Shown one piece after another: positions 1 through 5,846 of a DNA stretch of 46,663 nt. The notes beneath the pieces are model-generated. The model saw only the letters and a program-made list of their open reading frames with translations, searched no databases and was not told where the DNA came from. The translations under genes were made by a program, and so were the position numbers. The number at the start of each line of letters is the position of its first letter. The first letter of the stretch is position 1. Source of the DNA: a virus; IMG/VR virus record IMGVR_UViG_3300027782_000131, positions 1 through 46,663 of that record; one strand, written 5' to 3'.

Positions 1-72
1 GTGCCAGTTGTCGCACTGGCACACTAAATAAGCACAAACCCCTCTGGGGTGCTATGATTACGAAGTAAATCA
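1..72 (+). promoter_or_regulatory. Early promoter cassette 1
   Basis: Perfect 8-bp hairpin GTGCCAGT-N6-ACTGGCAC at 1-22, a second dyad ACCCC-TCT-GGGGT at 38-50, then an extended -10 (TGC at 50-52, TATGAT at 53-58). The -10 overlaps a bulged dyad TGATTAC/GTAAATCA at 55-72. The first dyad is centred 41.5 bp before the -10, as in the other cassettes. No good -35 is seen. The ATG at 78 follows 20 nt after the -10 (23 nt if the ATG at 81 is used). Promoter function is inferred from repetition and geometry. Confidence 0.75.
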
Positions 73-77
73 CTCAA

Positions 78-206
78 ATGATGCCCAACACGTTCAATTT
101 TACTGGTGATGCCACTACCTATCTTGGTTTGGTTGGTGTTATTAGCACTGCTGTTATTCTTATTACTGTTTTCCGTTCTTATTGGTCTAGTCCTCTCAAC
201 AAATGA
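78..206 (+). CDS. Small single-span membrane protein, unknown function
   Basis: A 42-residue ORF beginning MMPNTF, first gene after cassette 1. Residues 15-32 (YLGLVGVISTAVILITVF) form one hydrophobic membrane helix, followed by a short tail RSYWSSPLNK with two basic residues, so it should sit in the host inner or thylakoid membrane. Its stop overlaps the next start as ATGA at 203-206, which supports translation and coupling with the downstream gene. The second Met (81) is an alternative start. I do not recognise a family. Small membrane proteins in phage early regions often alter the host envelope, but nothing here shows that. Confidence 0.65.
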   Translation: MMPNTFNFTGDATTYLGLVGVISTAVILITVFRSYWSSPLNK

Positions 207-421
207 ATTACTCAAAGTCTATTCAAGATTACGAAAAGGATCTCAAAGAATCAAAAAAGAAGTATGAGAAACTTCTCAAGCAAATGAAAAAAGCAAGGTC
301 TGAATATCACTACTACAATCTGTCTGATGAGGCAGAGGTATTGTATGAGGATATTGCTGATCTTCAAATGAGGATTACTGACTTGCGAAAGCAAAAGAAA
401 CTTGCTGAAATTGATGTCTGA
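203..421 (+). CDS. Small coiled-coil protein, unknown function
   Basis: 72 residues, very rich in Lys, Glu and Tyr (KDLKESKKKYEKLLKQMKKA near the N-terminus), predicted almost wholly helical with heptad-like spacing, so probably a coiled-coil dimer. It overlaps the upstream membrane-protein gene by 4 nt (ATGA), and its stop shares one base with the next start (TGATG at 419-423). The three genes should therefore be co-translated from cassette 1. No enzymatic motif, Cys cluster or signal peptide is visible. Unrecognised; function open. Confidence 0.7.
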   Translation: MNYSKSIQDYEKDLKESKKKYEKLLKQMKKARSEYHYYNLSDEAEVLYEDIADLQMRITDLRKQKKLAEIDV

Positions 422-654
422 TGTCTGACCTTTATTCTGAAATCCTTGAATTTGAAAAAATGAAAAACATTGACCGTGACCAACTCGTTGAAGATTACGT
501 CCAGCAAATGATTGAGAGTATGGATTACAAAACTATGGAACGTTTTGTTTATGATACTATGGTAGAAAATCTTACTGATTATACTGATGAAGAACTTCTC
601 ACAGAGGTTACTGACTACTACCCAGAATTGCTGGGGGACGTTGATACCCTGTGA
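421..654 (+). CDS. Small acidic protein, unknown function
   Basis: 77 residues, strongly acidic, mainly helical (EILEFEKMKNIDRDQLVEDY, then TDYTDEELLTEVTDYYPELL). Last gene of the first three-gene operon, starting one base inside the upstream stop. The stop lies inside the degenerate hairpin of cassette 2. Soluble, with no membrane segment or metal-binding motif. The charge pattern would fit a protein-binding or DNA-mimic role, but that is speculation; I do not recognise a family. Confidence 0.7.
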   Translation: MSDLYSEILEFEKMKNIDRDQLVEDYVQQMIESMDYKTMERFVYDTMVENLTDYTDEELLTEVTDYYPELLGDVDTL

Positions 655-719
655 CACTTATGGTGCTGGCACACTAAAAGAGCACAGCACCCCAAACCGT
701 GCTACAATTACTTCGTAAT
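651..719 (+). promoter_or_regulatory. Early promoter cassette 2
   Basis: A decayed version of the upstream dyad (GTGACACT at 651-658 against GCTGGCAC at 665-672) overlaps the end of the preceding gene. An ACTAAA element is at 673-678 and AGCAC/GTGCT flank the spacer. The extended -10 is TGC-TACAAT (TACAAT at 703-708). The -10 runs into a perfect dyad ATTAC-TTC-GTAAT at 707-719. ATG at 733 is 25 nt after the -10. The dyad centre is 41.5 bp from the -10, as in the other copies. Confidence 0.7.
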
Positions 720-732
720 CAATCAAAAACCG

Positions 733-906
733 ATGTTGATTCTTGATTCTGCTAATGTTTTCCAAAAGTATCCTGATTGTTTGGAAACTGTTTGTCGTTC
801 TCTAATGGACCACTACAACTTTATGTTGGGTCTTTCAATCAATACTGAAATTGATAACTTCTTCTATCAAGATGAGTTTGATACGTTCAAGTTTTACGAC
901 GTTTGA
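733..906 (+). CDS. Small protein, unknown function
   Basis: A 57-residue ORF (MLILDSANVFQKYPDCLETV...) directly behind cassette 2 at the standard 25-nt distance from the -10, which decides the start. It has two Cys residues, a helical middle and an acidic, aromatic C-terminus (DNFFYQDEFDTFKFYDV). It stands alone between cassettes 2 and 3. No Shine-Dalgarno sequence is visible. No family recognised. Confidence 0.6.
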   Translation: MLILDSANVFQKYPDCLETVCRSLMDHYNFMLGLSINTEIDNFFYQDEFDTFKFYDV

Positions 907-913
907 TTATACC

Positions 914-983
914 GTGTGCCACTTCTTCTGGTGGCACACAACACTTCCCAAACGGTCCTGACCGTGCTATGATGTATTCATCA
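914..983 (+). promoter_or_regulatory. Early promoter cassette 3
   Basis: Perfect 9-bp hairpin GTGTGCCAC/GTGGCACAC at 914-939, a second dyad ACGGTC-CT-GACCGT at 952-965, and an extended -10 TGC-TATGAT (968-973). The -10 overlaps a different dyad from the common type, TGATG-TATT-CATCA (970-983). The hairpin centre is 41.5 bp from the -10. A Shine-Dalgarno AAGGAGG (988-994) lies before the ATGs at 997 and 1000. Confidence 0.75.
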
Positions 984-996
984 AGTCAAGGAGGTT

Positions 997-1143
997 ATGA
1001 TGATTGACACTTGTGTTCTTCACGATGATTACGAGGATTTTGCACAAAAGTTTCTCGGTGTTGATTATGAAGACTTTGTTGGTCTTCAACTTGGTCTTCC
1101 TGACGAAGATGAAATTGAAATTGAATACTCTTTGAGTATTTGA
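997..1143 (+). CDS. Small acidic protein, unknown function
   Basis: A 48-residue acidic ORF (MMIDTCVLHDDYEDFAQKFL...EIEIEYSLSI). The start at 997 keeps the cassette's 24-nt spacing from the -10. The second ATG at 1000 is 5 nt from the AAGGAGG and may be the real initiator. No membrane segment or known domain. It is followed by a 60-nt gap and the 56-aa gene at 1204, probably in the same transcript. Unrecognised. Confidence 0.6.
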   Translation: MMIDTCVLHDDYEDFAQKFLGVDYEDFVGLQLGLPDEDEIEIEYSLSI

Positions 1144-1168
1144 TTGCAATAGTCCTGGTGATGACTTA

Positions 1169-1200
1169 AAAAGCACCAACTATTAACCTTGCTTTTCTTT
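1169..1200 (+). terminator. Weak A/T hairpin, possible terminator
   Basis: AAAAGCA (1169-1175) pairs with TGCTTTT (1190-1196) around a 14-nt loop and is followed by CTTT. The stem has only two G/C pairs, so it would be weak and could simply be leader structure for the gene at 1204. Confidence 0.25.
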
Positions 1201-1203
1201 ATA

Positions 1204-1374
1204 ATGTCTGCCAAACTGATTGCTCTTGCTACTGAACTCGTTGACACCAACCCTGCTGGTGCTCAACTGATTGTTAATATCACTAACGCAGAAACTGGTG
1301 CTGAACTCGTTGAAGCACTGGATAACTATGATTCTGTGGTTCTGGAAAATGTGACTGAACCTGTTGCTGTCTGA
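1204..1374 (+). CDS. Small protein, unknown function
   Basis: A 56-residue ORF starting MSAKLIALATELVDTNPAGA and ending VVLENVTEPVAV. An in-frame upstream ATG at 1189 would add MLFFI, but 1204 gives a typical phage N-terminus. Composition is rich in Ala, Val and Leu with regular acidic residues, so it is probably a compact helix/strand domain without membrane segments. No Shine-Dalgarno. It probably shares the cassette 3 transcript. No family recognised. Confidence 0.55.
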   Translation: MSAKLIALATELVDTNPAGAQLIVNITNAETGAELVEALDNYDSVVLENVTEPVAV

Positions 1375-1385
1375 TAAATATATCT

Positions 1386-1447
1386 TGTGCCACTTCTTCT
1401 AGTGGCACATAACACCCCCAATCGGGGTGGTTTTACCCTATAATAGG
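1386..1447 (+). promoter_or_regulatory. Early promoter cassette 4 with embedded terminator
   Basis: Perfect 9-bp hairpin TGTGCCACT-N6-AGTGGCACA (1386-1409), whose centre is 41.5 bp from the -10. Next come a G/C hairpin with a T-tract (annotated separately) and TATAAT at 1439-1444, inside the dyad CCTA-TAA-TAGG (1437-1447). Here the -10 lacks the TGn extension but has a consensus hexamer. ATG at 1469 is 25 nt downstream, the usual distance. Confidence 0.75.
1413..1434 (+). terminator. Rho-independent terminator within cassette 4
   Basis: CACCCC (1413-1418) pairs with GGGGTG (1424-1429) around CAATC, and the next bases are GTTTTA. The G/C-rich stem plus T-tract is a compact intrinsic terminator. 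It would end the transcript carrying the genes at 997 and 1204, just upstream of the next -10. Confidence 0.6.
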
Positions 1448-1468
1448 TTCATACCAAACAAAAAGGAG

Positions 1469-1594
1469 ATGACTACCCCAAATTGGCAACACAACTCAAA
1501 CAAAAACAAAAAAACTAAAGGAACTTGCAAAGCACAACTTAAAGCACGAAAGCAAGCACTTCAACACATCAAACGCAAACTGAACTTCAAATGA
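1469..1594 (+). CDS. Very small basic protein, unknown function
   Basis: A 41-residue, strongly basic ORF (MTTPNWQHNSNKNKKTKGTC, then KAQLKARKQALQHIKRKLNF K), probably a nucleic-acid-binding helix. The start follows cassette 4 at the normal 25-nt spacing. GGAG at 1465-1468 abuts the ATG, too close for ordinary Shine-Dalgarno use. The stop overlaps the next start as ATGA (1591-1594), which supports it being translated. No family recognised; a ribosome- or RNA-binding role is only suggested by charge. Confidence 0.55.
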   Translation: MTTPNWQHNSNKNKKTKGTCKAQLKARKQALQHIKRKLNFK

Positions 1595-1989
1595 CTACTG
1601 TGACTGCTGATAAAGTTCTTCAATACACTCAAACTCTTTGTGAGGTTCTTCGCACCAATTATCAATCGTATCGTATTGATTCTCACCGCAAATACATTGA
1701 AAAGGGTGAGAATGTAGAATGGCACGAAGAGCAAATTGATAAACTCTGCGAAGGTCAAGGTGTGCCAGAGTTTAATATCAATACTCTTCGCAAGTATCAT
1801 AAGATTATAATGAAAGATTATAACCAAAGTCACGTTCATCTCTTTGTGGATAAAGTGACTGGTGATGTTTATAAAGCAGCATCATTCAAAGCACCTGCCA
1901 AAGGTGTGCGTTATAATCTTCTGGATGATACATCCCGTGAGGAAATGTACAAACGTGCAGACTGGGCAGGGTCATATTTGTATAAGTAA
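1591..1989 (+). CDS. Conserved phage protein, unknown function
   Basis: 132 residues, coupled to the 41-aa basic gene by ATGA. The N-terminal 80 residues are helical (TADKVLQYTQTLCEVLRTNY and following). The C-terminal part, residues ~80-132, has the distinctive pattern HLFVDKVTGDVYKAASFKAP...YNLLDD...WAGSYLYK. I associate this with a widespread but uncharacterised phage protein. No catalytic motif is evident, and it is cytosolic by composition. It is the largest product of the cassette 4 operon. Confidence 0.8.
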   Translation: MTTVTADKVLQYTQTLCEVLRTNYQSYRIDSHRKYIEKGENVEWHEEQIDKLCEGQGVPEFNINTLRKYHKIIMKDYNQSHVHLFVDKVTGDVYKAASFKAPAKGVRYNLLDDTSREEMYKRADWAGSYLYK

Positions 1990-2074
1990 TCAAGACCCAA
2001 TCATTCTGGTATAAATTGATACAATGGGTAGTCTTATTATTTTCTGCTTTACTTTAACATCTCTTGTAATAGGG

Positions 2075-2103
2075 TTTACAGTATCTCATAATGCTGATAT
2101 ACT
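2075..2103 (+). promoter_or_regulatory. Sigma70-type promoter for the gene at 2134
   Basis: TTTACA (2075-2080), 17-bp spacer, TATACT (2098-2103) preceded by TGA, i.e. an extended -10. This is a conventional promoter, unlike the repeated cassettes, with a leader of about 24 nt before the ATG at 2134. Confidence 0.6.
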
Positions 2104-2133
2104 ATTGCAAGAGAGTTGCTTTTTACCTACCAA

Positions 2134-2325
2134 ATGCCAAAGATAACATTTGCAAAAGGAGTTGAAGTTTATTACAATGGAACATACGGTGTAGTTGATT
2201 TCATCTGCGAAAAATACATTACAATTTGTATTAACAAAGCAGAGAACAAATTAAAAGATGTATGCCTGTTAGTTTATCCAAATCAATATGGTGATATAAC
2301 ATTAGTAAAAGAGAGCAATAAGTGA
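2134..2325 (+). CDS. Small conserved phage protein, unknown function
   Basis: 63 residues from ATG 2134 (MPKITFAKGVEVYYNGTYGV, then VDFICEKYITICINK...VCLLVYPNQYGDI). The alternation of hydrophobic and polar residues suggests an all-beta barrel-like fold. A TTG at 2116 in frame is an alternative start, but ATG sits better behind the promoter at 2075-2103. It resembles small proteins I have seen in cyanophage genomes, with no assigned role. It ends just before cassette 5. Confidence 0.7.
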   Translation: MPKITFAKGVEVYYNGTYGVVDFICEKYITICINKAENKLKDVCLLVYPNQYGDITLVKESNK

Positions 2326-2332
2326 TACTGCT

Positions 2333-2403
2333 GTGCCACTTGTAGCACTGTCCCTATAATCCCCCAAATGACCCGATCTCGTGCTATGATTACGGAGTAA
2401 TCA
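2333..2403 (+). promoter_or_regulatory. Early promoter cassette 5
   Basis: A decayed upstream dyad (GTGCCACT-N6-CACTGTCC type, centred near 2343.5), a TATAAT hexamer at 2355-2360, and exactly 30 bp later the extended -10 TGC-TATGAT (2385-2390). The -10 overlaps the perfect dyad TGATTAC-GGA-GTAATCA (2387-2403). ATG at 2414 is 24 nt after the -10. Same geometry as the other copies. Confidence 0.75.
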
Positions 2404-2413
2404 ACCAAAGCAA

Positions 2414-2650
2414 ATGACTAAAACTCTTCAACAAACTTACAATGGTTGGGCAAACTATCAAACCTGGAATGTTGCTTTATGGATAGGTAACAACGAGGGT
2501 TTATATAATCGTGCCCGTCGTTATGATAGTTACTCAAAGTTTGTAAGTTCTATGTCTTTTGGTGCTAAAACTCCTGATGGTGTTTCTTATGATTCTTTGG
2601 CACTTGACCATCAAGAACTCAATGATTTCTTTGCTGAACTGTTTAACTAA
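2414..2650 (+). CDS. NYQTWN-motif phage protein, unknown function
   Basis: 78 residues. The N-terminal motif GWANYQTWNVALWIGNNEGL (residues ~11-30) is the hallmark of a small family found in many phages and some bacteria, with no known activity. The rest is helical and ends in LDHQELNDFFAELFN. It is the first gene behind cassette 5, with the start fixed by the 24-nt spacing. It is followed one base later by the next gene's ATG, so it leads a four-gene operon that runs towards the tRNA. Confidence 0.85.
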   Translation: MTKTLQQTYNGWANYQTWNVALWIGNNEGLYNRARRYDSYSKFVSSMSFGAKTPDGVSYDSLALDHQELNDFFAELFN

Positions 2651-2651
2651 A

Positions 2652-2879
2652 ATGAACGAAATCTATTCCTACACTACTTCCCGTTGGGATTGGCAGTCTG
2701 GTGATGTAAATCAAATGTGGATTCAAGAGATTGAAGAATCACCTGATTGTTATAGGTACATTGCTGTTGCTTATAATCCTCGTAAGGATACAAGTATGGT
2801 GATGTCTAAACCTCGTGGGTATTTTGATACTCTACATTGGGTTCGTAAGTTCTGTGCTTCCTTCTGTATTCTTCCCTGA
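2652..2879 (+). CDS. Small protein, unknown function
   Basis: 75 residues from ATG 2652 (MNEIYSYTTSRWDWQSGDVN). A longer in-frame ORF from 2559 would overlap the previous gene extensively and is rejected. The protein is rich in aromatic residues (several Trp and Tyr) and ends WVRKFCASFCILP. It looks like a compact beta-rich domain followed by a helix. Second gene of the cassette 5 operon, with a one-base gap after the previous stop. No family recognised. Confidence 0.7.
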   Translation: MNEIYSYTTSRWDWQSGDVNQMWIQEIEESPDCYRYIAVAYNPRKDTSMVMSKPRGYFDTLHWVRKFCASFCILP

Positions 2880-2881
2880 TT

Positions 2882-3016
2882 ATGTTTGATTCTACACTTG
2901 ATTTGTTCTGTCAACACGATGACGCAGAGTATGCTGATGAGTTTGCGATGGAACTAGAAGAAAAAGCAGCAGAACTAGAAGTTACTGTTGATTATTATAT
3001 GATGGAGTTTATGTAA
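2882..3016 (+). CDS. Very small acidic protein, unknown function
   Basis: A 44-residue ORF (MFDSTLDLFCQHDDAEYADE, FAMELEEKAAELEVTVDYYM, MEFM). It is acidic and helical. It begins two bases after the previous stop, and its own stop overlaps the next ATG (TAATG at 3014-3018), so it fills the operon without gaps. No family or motif recognised. Confidence 0.6.
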   Translation: MFDSTLDLFCQHDDAEYADEFAMELEEKAAELEVTVDYYMMEFM

Positions 3017-3348
3017 TGTCTGATTGGGAAGTCACAGTAATCACTGACTCTAACTATATCAAAAAAGTTAGAGTTGATAACTGCATCACTCGTAAAGATG
3101 CAGAAGCACAAGCATTAGGTATGACTGGTGCTCAAAGAGTTTCTGTAAGCAATCCAAAGACATATAAAGATGATGTAGATGATTATTCTTCCACATCATC
3201 TAGTTCTGATGGTGGAGATGGTGCTGGTTTCTTGGTTATTGGTGCCCTGTTCTTGATTTATATGTTCTGGAAGTTTATTCTTCTGATTGGTGGTATTGCT
3301 CTGATTATTTGGTTAATTATCAAGTATCTCACGCGGGACACATACTAA
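3016..3348 (+). CDS. Membrane protein with cytosolic N-terminal domain
   Basis: 110 residues. Residues 1-50 form a soluble domain with a beta/alpha pattern (WEVTVITDSNYIKKVRVDNC). Residues 51-70 are a Ser/Asp/Gly linker (DDYSSTSSSSDGGDGAG). Residues ~71-106 are strongly hydrophobic (FLVIGALFLIYMFWKFILL then IGGIALIIWLIIKYL), enough for two close membrane helices. No signal peptide. Last protein gene of the cassette 5 operon; the tRNA follows 17 nt later. Function unknown; the domain plan suggests a membrane-anchored adaptor. Confidence 0.75.
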   Translation: MSDWEVTVITDSNYIKKVRVDNCITRKDAEAQALGMTGAQRVSVSNPKTYKDDVDDYSSTSSSSDGGDGAGFLVIGALFLIYMFWKFILLIGGIALIIWLIIKYLTRDTY

Positions 3349-3364
3349 ATAAGTTACATCTTAT

Positions 3365-3436
3365 GCCGAAGTAGCTCAGTGATAGAGCAGGAATTTTGTA
3401 AATTTCAGGTCGCAGGTTTGATCCCTGTCTTCGGCT
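3365..3436 (+). tRNA. tRNA-Thr (anticodon UGU)
   Basis: A complete cloverleaf. The acceptor stem is GCCGAAG/CTTCGGC (7 bp perfect), the D arm GCTC-AGTGATA-GAGC, and the anticodon stem GGAAT/ATTTC with loop TTTGTAA, giving anticodon TGT. The T arm is GCAGG-TTTGATC-CCTGT, and base 73 is T. No CCA is encoded. The usual G19-C56 tertiary pair appears as A19-U56, a compensated change. It would read ACA, a codon used heavily in the AT-rich virion genes to the right. It lies at the end of the cassette 5 operon. Confidence 0.93.
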
Positions 3437-3466
3437 TTAATAAAGGTTTAATTGTTATTTTTTATT

Positions 3467-3474
3467 TATAAATA
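3467..3474 (+). promoter_or_regulatory. T4-type late promoter motif
   Basis: Exact TATAAATA, the T4 gp55-dependent late -10 consensus, 25 nt upstream of the GIY-YIG start codon. The surrounding sequence is very A/T-rich, so a chance match is possible. Confidence 0.5.
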
Positions 3475-3498
3475 ATAACATGATGGGTTTCACCACTT

Positions 3499-4032
3499 AT
3501 GTATTACACTTACGCATATTTAAGAGAAGATAAAACTCCATATTATATTGGTAGAGGAAAACACCACAAGGGATACAAGTACCATAGAATGTCTCAAAAG
3601 CATACTTGTGGTATTCCTCCACAGGAAAGAAGAATAGTTTTGAAAGATAATTTATCAAAAGAACAAGCAATGAATCACGAAGAGTATATGATTGCTTTGT
3701 TTGGTATCATTCATGATAATACTGGTATATTGAGAAATTATGTTAGGAATAGTTGTGGTGGAAGTGATAAAGGGAGAAATTTATCTGAAGAGACAAAACA
3801 AAAAATGTCTCTTGCTATGAAAAAAAGATGGGAGAACGGTGTTTATGATAATGAAGAATATAAAAATAAAATAGCAGATAGTAATAGAAAAAATCCAAGA
3901 GTTAAACAACATCATGAAGAAACAAAAGAAAAACAAAGAAAAGCAAACACTGGAAGACCCCAAAGTGAAGAAACTAAAAGAAAAAGGTCTGAAAGTATAA
4001 AAAAATGGTGGAAACAGAAAAAATCAATATAA
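3499..4032 (+). CDS. GIY-YIG homing endonuclease (free-standing)
   Basis: 177 residues. The N-terminal GIY-YIG nuclease domain (residues 1-~95) has the variant core YAYLREDKTPYYIGRG, a conserved ERRIVLKDNLSKEQA block, the presumed catalytic Glu in NHEEYMIALFG, and an Asn/GG element NSCGG. Residues ~97-177 hold Lys-rich NUMOD3-like DNA-binding repeats (NLSEETKQKMSLAMKKRW and SEETKRKRSESIKKWW). It probably cuts an intron-less or tRNA-less allele to spread itself. It lies 62 nt after tRNA-Thr behind a TATAAATA motif. AGA/GGA codons set it apart from its early-gene neighbours, which suggests separate entry. Related to the gene at 37598. Confidence 0.9.
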   Translation: MYYTYAYLREDKTPYYIGRGKHHKGYKYHRMSQKHTCGIPPQERRIVLKDNLSKEQAMNHEEYMIALFGIIHDNTGILRNYVRNSCGGSDKGRNLSEETKQKMSLAMKKRWENGVYDNEEYKNKIADSNRKNPRVKQHHEETKEKQRKANTGRPQSEETKRKRSESIKKWWKQKKSI

Positions 4033-4044
4033 AATTCTACCATT

Positions 4045-4112
4045 GGGACAAATGTTGAACTGTCCCTATAATTGACCGAGCACGAGGTTTCCGTGCTACA
4101 ATACTTGTATTG
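4045..4112 (+). promoter_or_regulatory. Early promoter cassette 6
   Basis: Dyad GGGACA-N10-TGTCCC (4045-4066, centre 41.5 bp from the -10) differs in sequence from the other cassettes but keeps the position. TATAAT is at 4067-4072, AGCACG/CGTGCT flank the spacer, and the extended -10 TGC-TACAAT (4097-4102) overlaps a perfect dyad CAATAC-TT-GTATTG (4099-4112). ATG at 4126 is 24 nt after the -10. Confidence 0.75.
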
Positions 4113-4125
4113 ATGAATTGATTTT

Positions 4126-5358
4126 ATGCAACTTTATCCCTACCAGCAAAGAACTCTTGATGCTATTAAATCTAAAATTAAGGGAACTTGTTATCTTCCT
4201 ACTGGTGCGGGTAAAACAATAGTGATGATGGAAGATGCTCGGCAACGCATCATCAATACAAAAAAACCGATGACATTTGTTGTTGTCTGTCCGAGAATTC
4301 TTCTTTCCGAACAACTTTCATTTGAATTTGAAGAATATCTCAAAGATTTTCAGATTTCTATTATGCAATGTCATAGTGGCACAAAATCTCATCACGTTTC
4401 TTCTACAAAACCAGATGTGATTGTAGAGCAGAATGGACTTGCACTTACATTTGGTAAACACAACTTCATCTTCACCACCTATAACTCTTTGGGTCGTGTG
4501 AATGATGCTAAAATCAGTGTTGATGTTGTTTATTTTGATGAAGCACATCATTGTGTGAAACCAAGCAACTTTGTTGGTATTGCTCACACTTCCAAGTATG
4601 CTGATAATGCTTATTTCTTCACGGCAACTCCCAAGTTCACAAATGCAGAGCAATCAATGAATAATACTGCTGTGTATGGAGAGAAAATCATTTCTATTCC
4701 AGCACAAGAATTGATTGATGTTGGTAGTATTATTCCTCCTCGTATTCATACTTACGAAGCAAAGACTATTCGCACCAAAGAGAATGCTGCTTATGTGGAT
4801 GCAGAGAACATTATTGGTATTCTCAATGAGATGGATGAAGATAGTGTCCCCAAAGTTCTTGTTGCTGCTCCAAGCACTCGTGTGATTTGGGATATGTTCA
4901 CTGAAAGTGATTTGCTGAAACAACTCAATGATATGGGTTATGCTGTACTTCACGTTACATCCAAGCACGGTGCTTATGTGAATAAGAAGAAAGTCAGTCG
5001 TGAGAAATTTTTTGAGATTATGACCGAGTTTGGTAATGACCCTCAACAAAAGTTCATTGTGTTTCATTATTCCATTTTGAGTGAAGGAATGAACGTACAC
5101 GGACTTACTCATTGTATTATGCTTCGTAATCTTCCTGTGATTGAGATGTGCCAAACAATCGGTAGAGTCATACGAGTTCATAAAGAAGATCGCAAAGCAA
5201 TCCAAGAAGGTAAGATGAAAGCAGGAGAGTTTGCATTTTATCGCAAACCCTTTGGTACTATCACTATCCCTGTTAATAACAACTATGGGGATAAGATTGC
5301 TCGGCAACTTGAGAATGTGGTGAATGCTATTTTTGTAAAAGGAGAGTTGTGTGTATAG
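4126..5358 (+). CDS. SF2 DNA/RNA helicase (DEAH-box, ResIII-like)
   Basis: 410 residues with the superfamily 2 motifs in order. These are motif I PTGAGKT (25-31), motif Ia-like VVVCPRILLSEQL, motif II DEAH (138-141), motif III TATP (166-169), motif V SEGMNVHGL (319-327) and motif VI QTIGRVIR (343-350). It should use ATP to translocate on or unwind nucleic acid. It is smaller than T4 UvsW (about 500 aa) and starts almost directly at the helicase core, so I do not call it UvsW. It is driven by its own cassette and sits among early genes, which suggests a role in replication/recombination or in remodelling host nucleic acid. Arg codons are mostly CGN. Confidence 0.92.
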   Translation: MQLYPYQQRTLDAIKSKIKGTCYLPTGAGKTIVMMEDARQRIINTKKPMTFVVVCPRILLSEQLSFEFEEYLKDFQISIMQCHSGTKSHHVSSTKPDVIVEQNGLALTFGKHNFIFTTYNSLGRVNDAKISVDVVYFDEAHHCVKPSNFVGIAHTSKYADNAYFFTATPKFTNAEQSMNNTAVYGEKIISIPAQELIDVGSIIPPRIHTYEAKTIRTKENAAYVDAENIIGILNEMDEDSVPKVLVAAPSTRVIWDMFTESDLLKQLNDMGYAVLHVTSKHGAYVNKKKVSREKFFEIMTEFGNDPQQKFIVFHYSILSEGMNVHGLTHCIMLRNLPVIEMCQTIGRVIRVHKEDRKAIQEGKMKAGEFAFYRKPFGTITIPVNNNYGDKIARQLENVVNAIFVKGELCV

Positions 5359-5386
5359 ATAATTGTATCTGTCCCACATACAAACT

Positions 5387-5551
5387 ATGCCATTTGAAAA
5401 GAAGTTCAAGAATACAGGAGATACAAAGCACATACGAGTTCCAATTGTTTATGCTGACCTTATTAGTGAACTAATGATAGTTTTTGATAAGAAGTTTGAT
5501 GTGAACAAAGGAAAGCACATTTTAAGACTCTTTATAGACCGTTTCTTGTGA
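5387..5551 (+). CDS. Small possible ribbon-helix-helix protein
   Basis: 54 residues from ATG 5387 (MPFEKKFKNTGDTKHIRVPI). A basic start, a strand-like KHIRVPIVY and two helices (DLISELMIVFDKKF; HILRLFIDRFL) fit the size and order of a ribbon-helix-helix DNA-binding domain. It shares the pattern RVP...LxxVhDKKxD...LhxxFI with the 54-aa protein at 9770. The in-frame TTG at 5363 is a less likely start. It lies downstream of the helicase, before cassette 7. The fold assignment is inference from pattern only. Confidence 0.6.
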   Translation: MPFEKKFKNTGDTKHIRVPIVYADLISELMIVFDKKFDVNKGKHILRLFIDRFL

Positions 5552-5566
5552 GTCCAATGATGAGAT

Positions 5567-5637
5567 GTGCCAGTTGTTGGACTGTCCATACAATCGCCCA
5601 AACCCACTCAATCCGTGCTATGATTACGGAGTAATCA
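5567..5637 (+). promoter_or_regulatory. Early promoter cassette 7
   Basis: A decayed dyad GTGCCAGT (5567-5574) against ACTGTCCA (5581-5588), centred 41.5 bp from the -10. TACAAT at 5589-5594 lies exactly 30 bp before the extended -10 TGC-TATGAT (5619-5624), which overlaps the perfect dyad TGATTAC-GGA-GTAATCA (5621-5637). ATG at 5649 is 25 nt downstream of the -10. Confidence 0.78.
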
Positions 5638-5648
5638 AGAGAAAACTG

Positions 5649-5846
5649 ATGCCTGTTGTTCCTGGTTTTACTTTCAATGAGGAAACTGAAATGATCTCGG
5701 CACTTTATAGTGCTGTTGCACTGATGAAACGTTATGAAGAAGAATCTGTGGATCATAAAAGTTATTGGATGCAACGTGTAGAAGATTACACAAAAGTTGC
5801 TGATAAGTTTTCTAATGCCTGCCGTGATGCCATTTACAATGCCTGA
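5649..5846 (+). CDS. Small helical protein, unknown function
   Basis: 65 residues from ATG 5649 (MPVVPGFTFNEETEMISALY). The start is set by the cassette spacing; a longer in-frame ORF from 5565 would read through the promoter and is rejected. Residues 10-65 are helical and amphipathic (MISALYSAVALMKRYEEESV; VEDYTKVADKFSNACRDAIY). It has no membrane segment or known motif. First gene of a six-gene operon that extends to 6834; its end overlaps the next start. Confidence 0.7.
   Translation: MPVVPGFTFNEETEMISALYSAVALMKRYEEESVDHKSYWMQRVEDYTKVADKFSNACRDAIYNA

Noticed and set aside
24-33. CTAAATAA in cassette 1 and at 3346 as late promoters
   Set aside because: In cassette 1 it occupies the position of the A/T element seen in all cassettes. 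At 3346 it overlaps a stop codon and has no gene that needs it. Both are better explained otherwise.
2024-2146. 40-aa ORF with a possible membrane helix (MGSLIIFCFTLTSLVIGFTV...)
   Set aside because: It contains a well-formed promoter (2075-2103) for the next gene, has no cassette or Shine-Dalgarno of its own, and overlaps the start of the 2134 gene.
4126-5358. Naming the SF2 helicase as T4 UvsW
   Set aside because: It begins almost at motif I, is about 90 residues shorter, and lacks the UvsW N-terminal domain, so a general SF2 helicase call is safer.
4654-5433. 259-aa open frame on the minus strand
   Set aside because: It is antisense to the helicase, whose motifs are all intact. The translation is low-complexity and has no recognisable domain.
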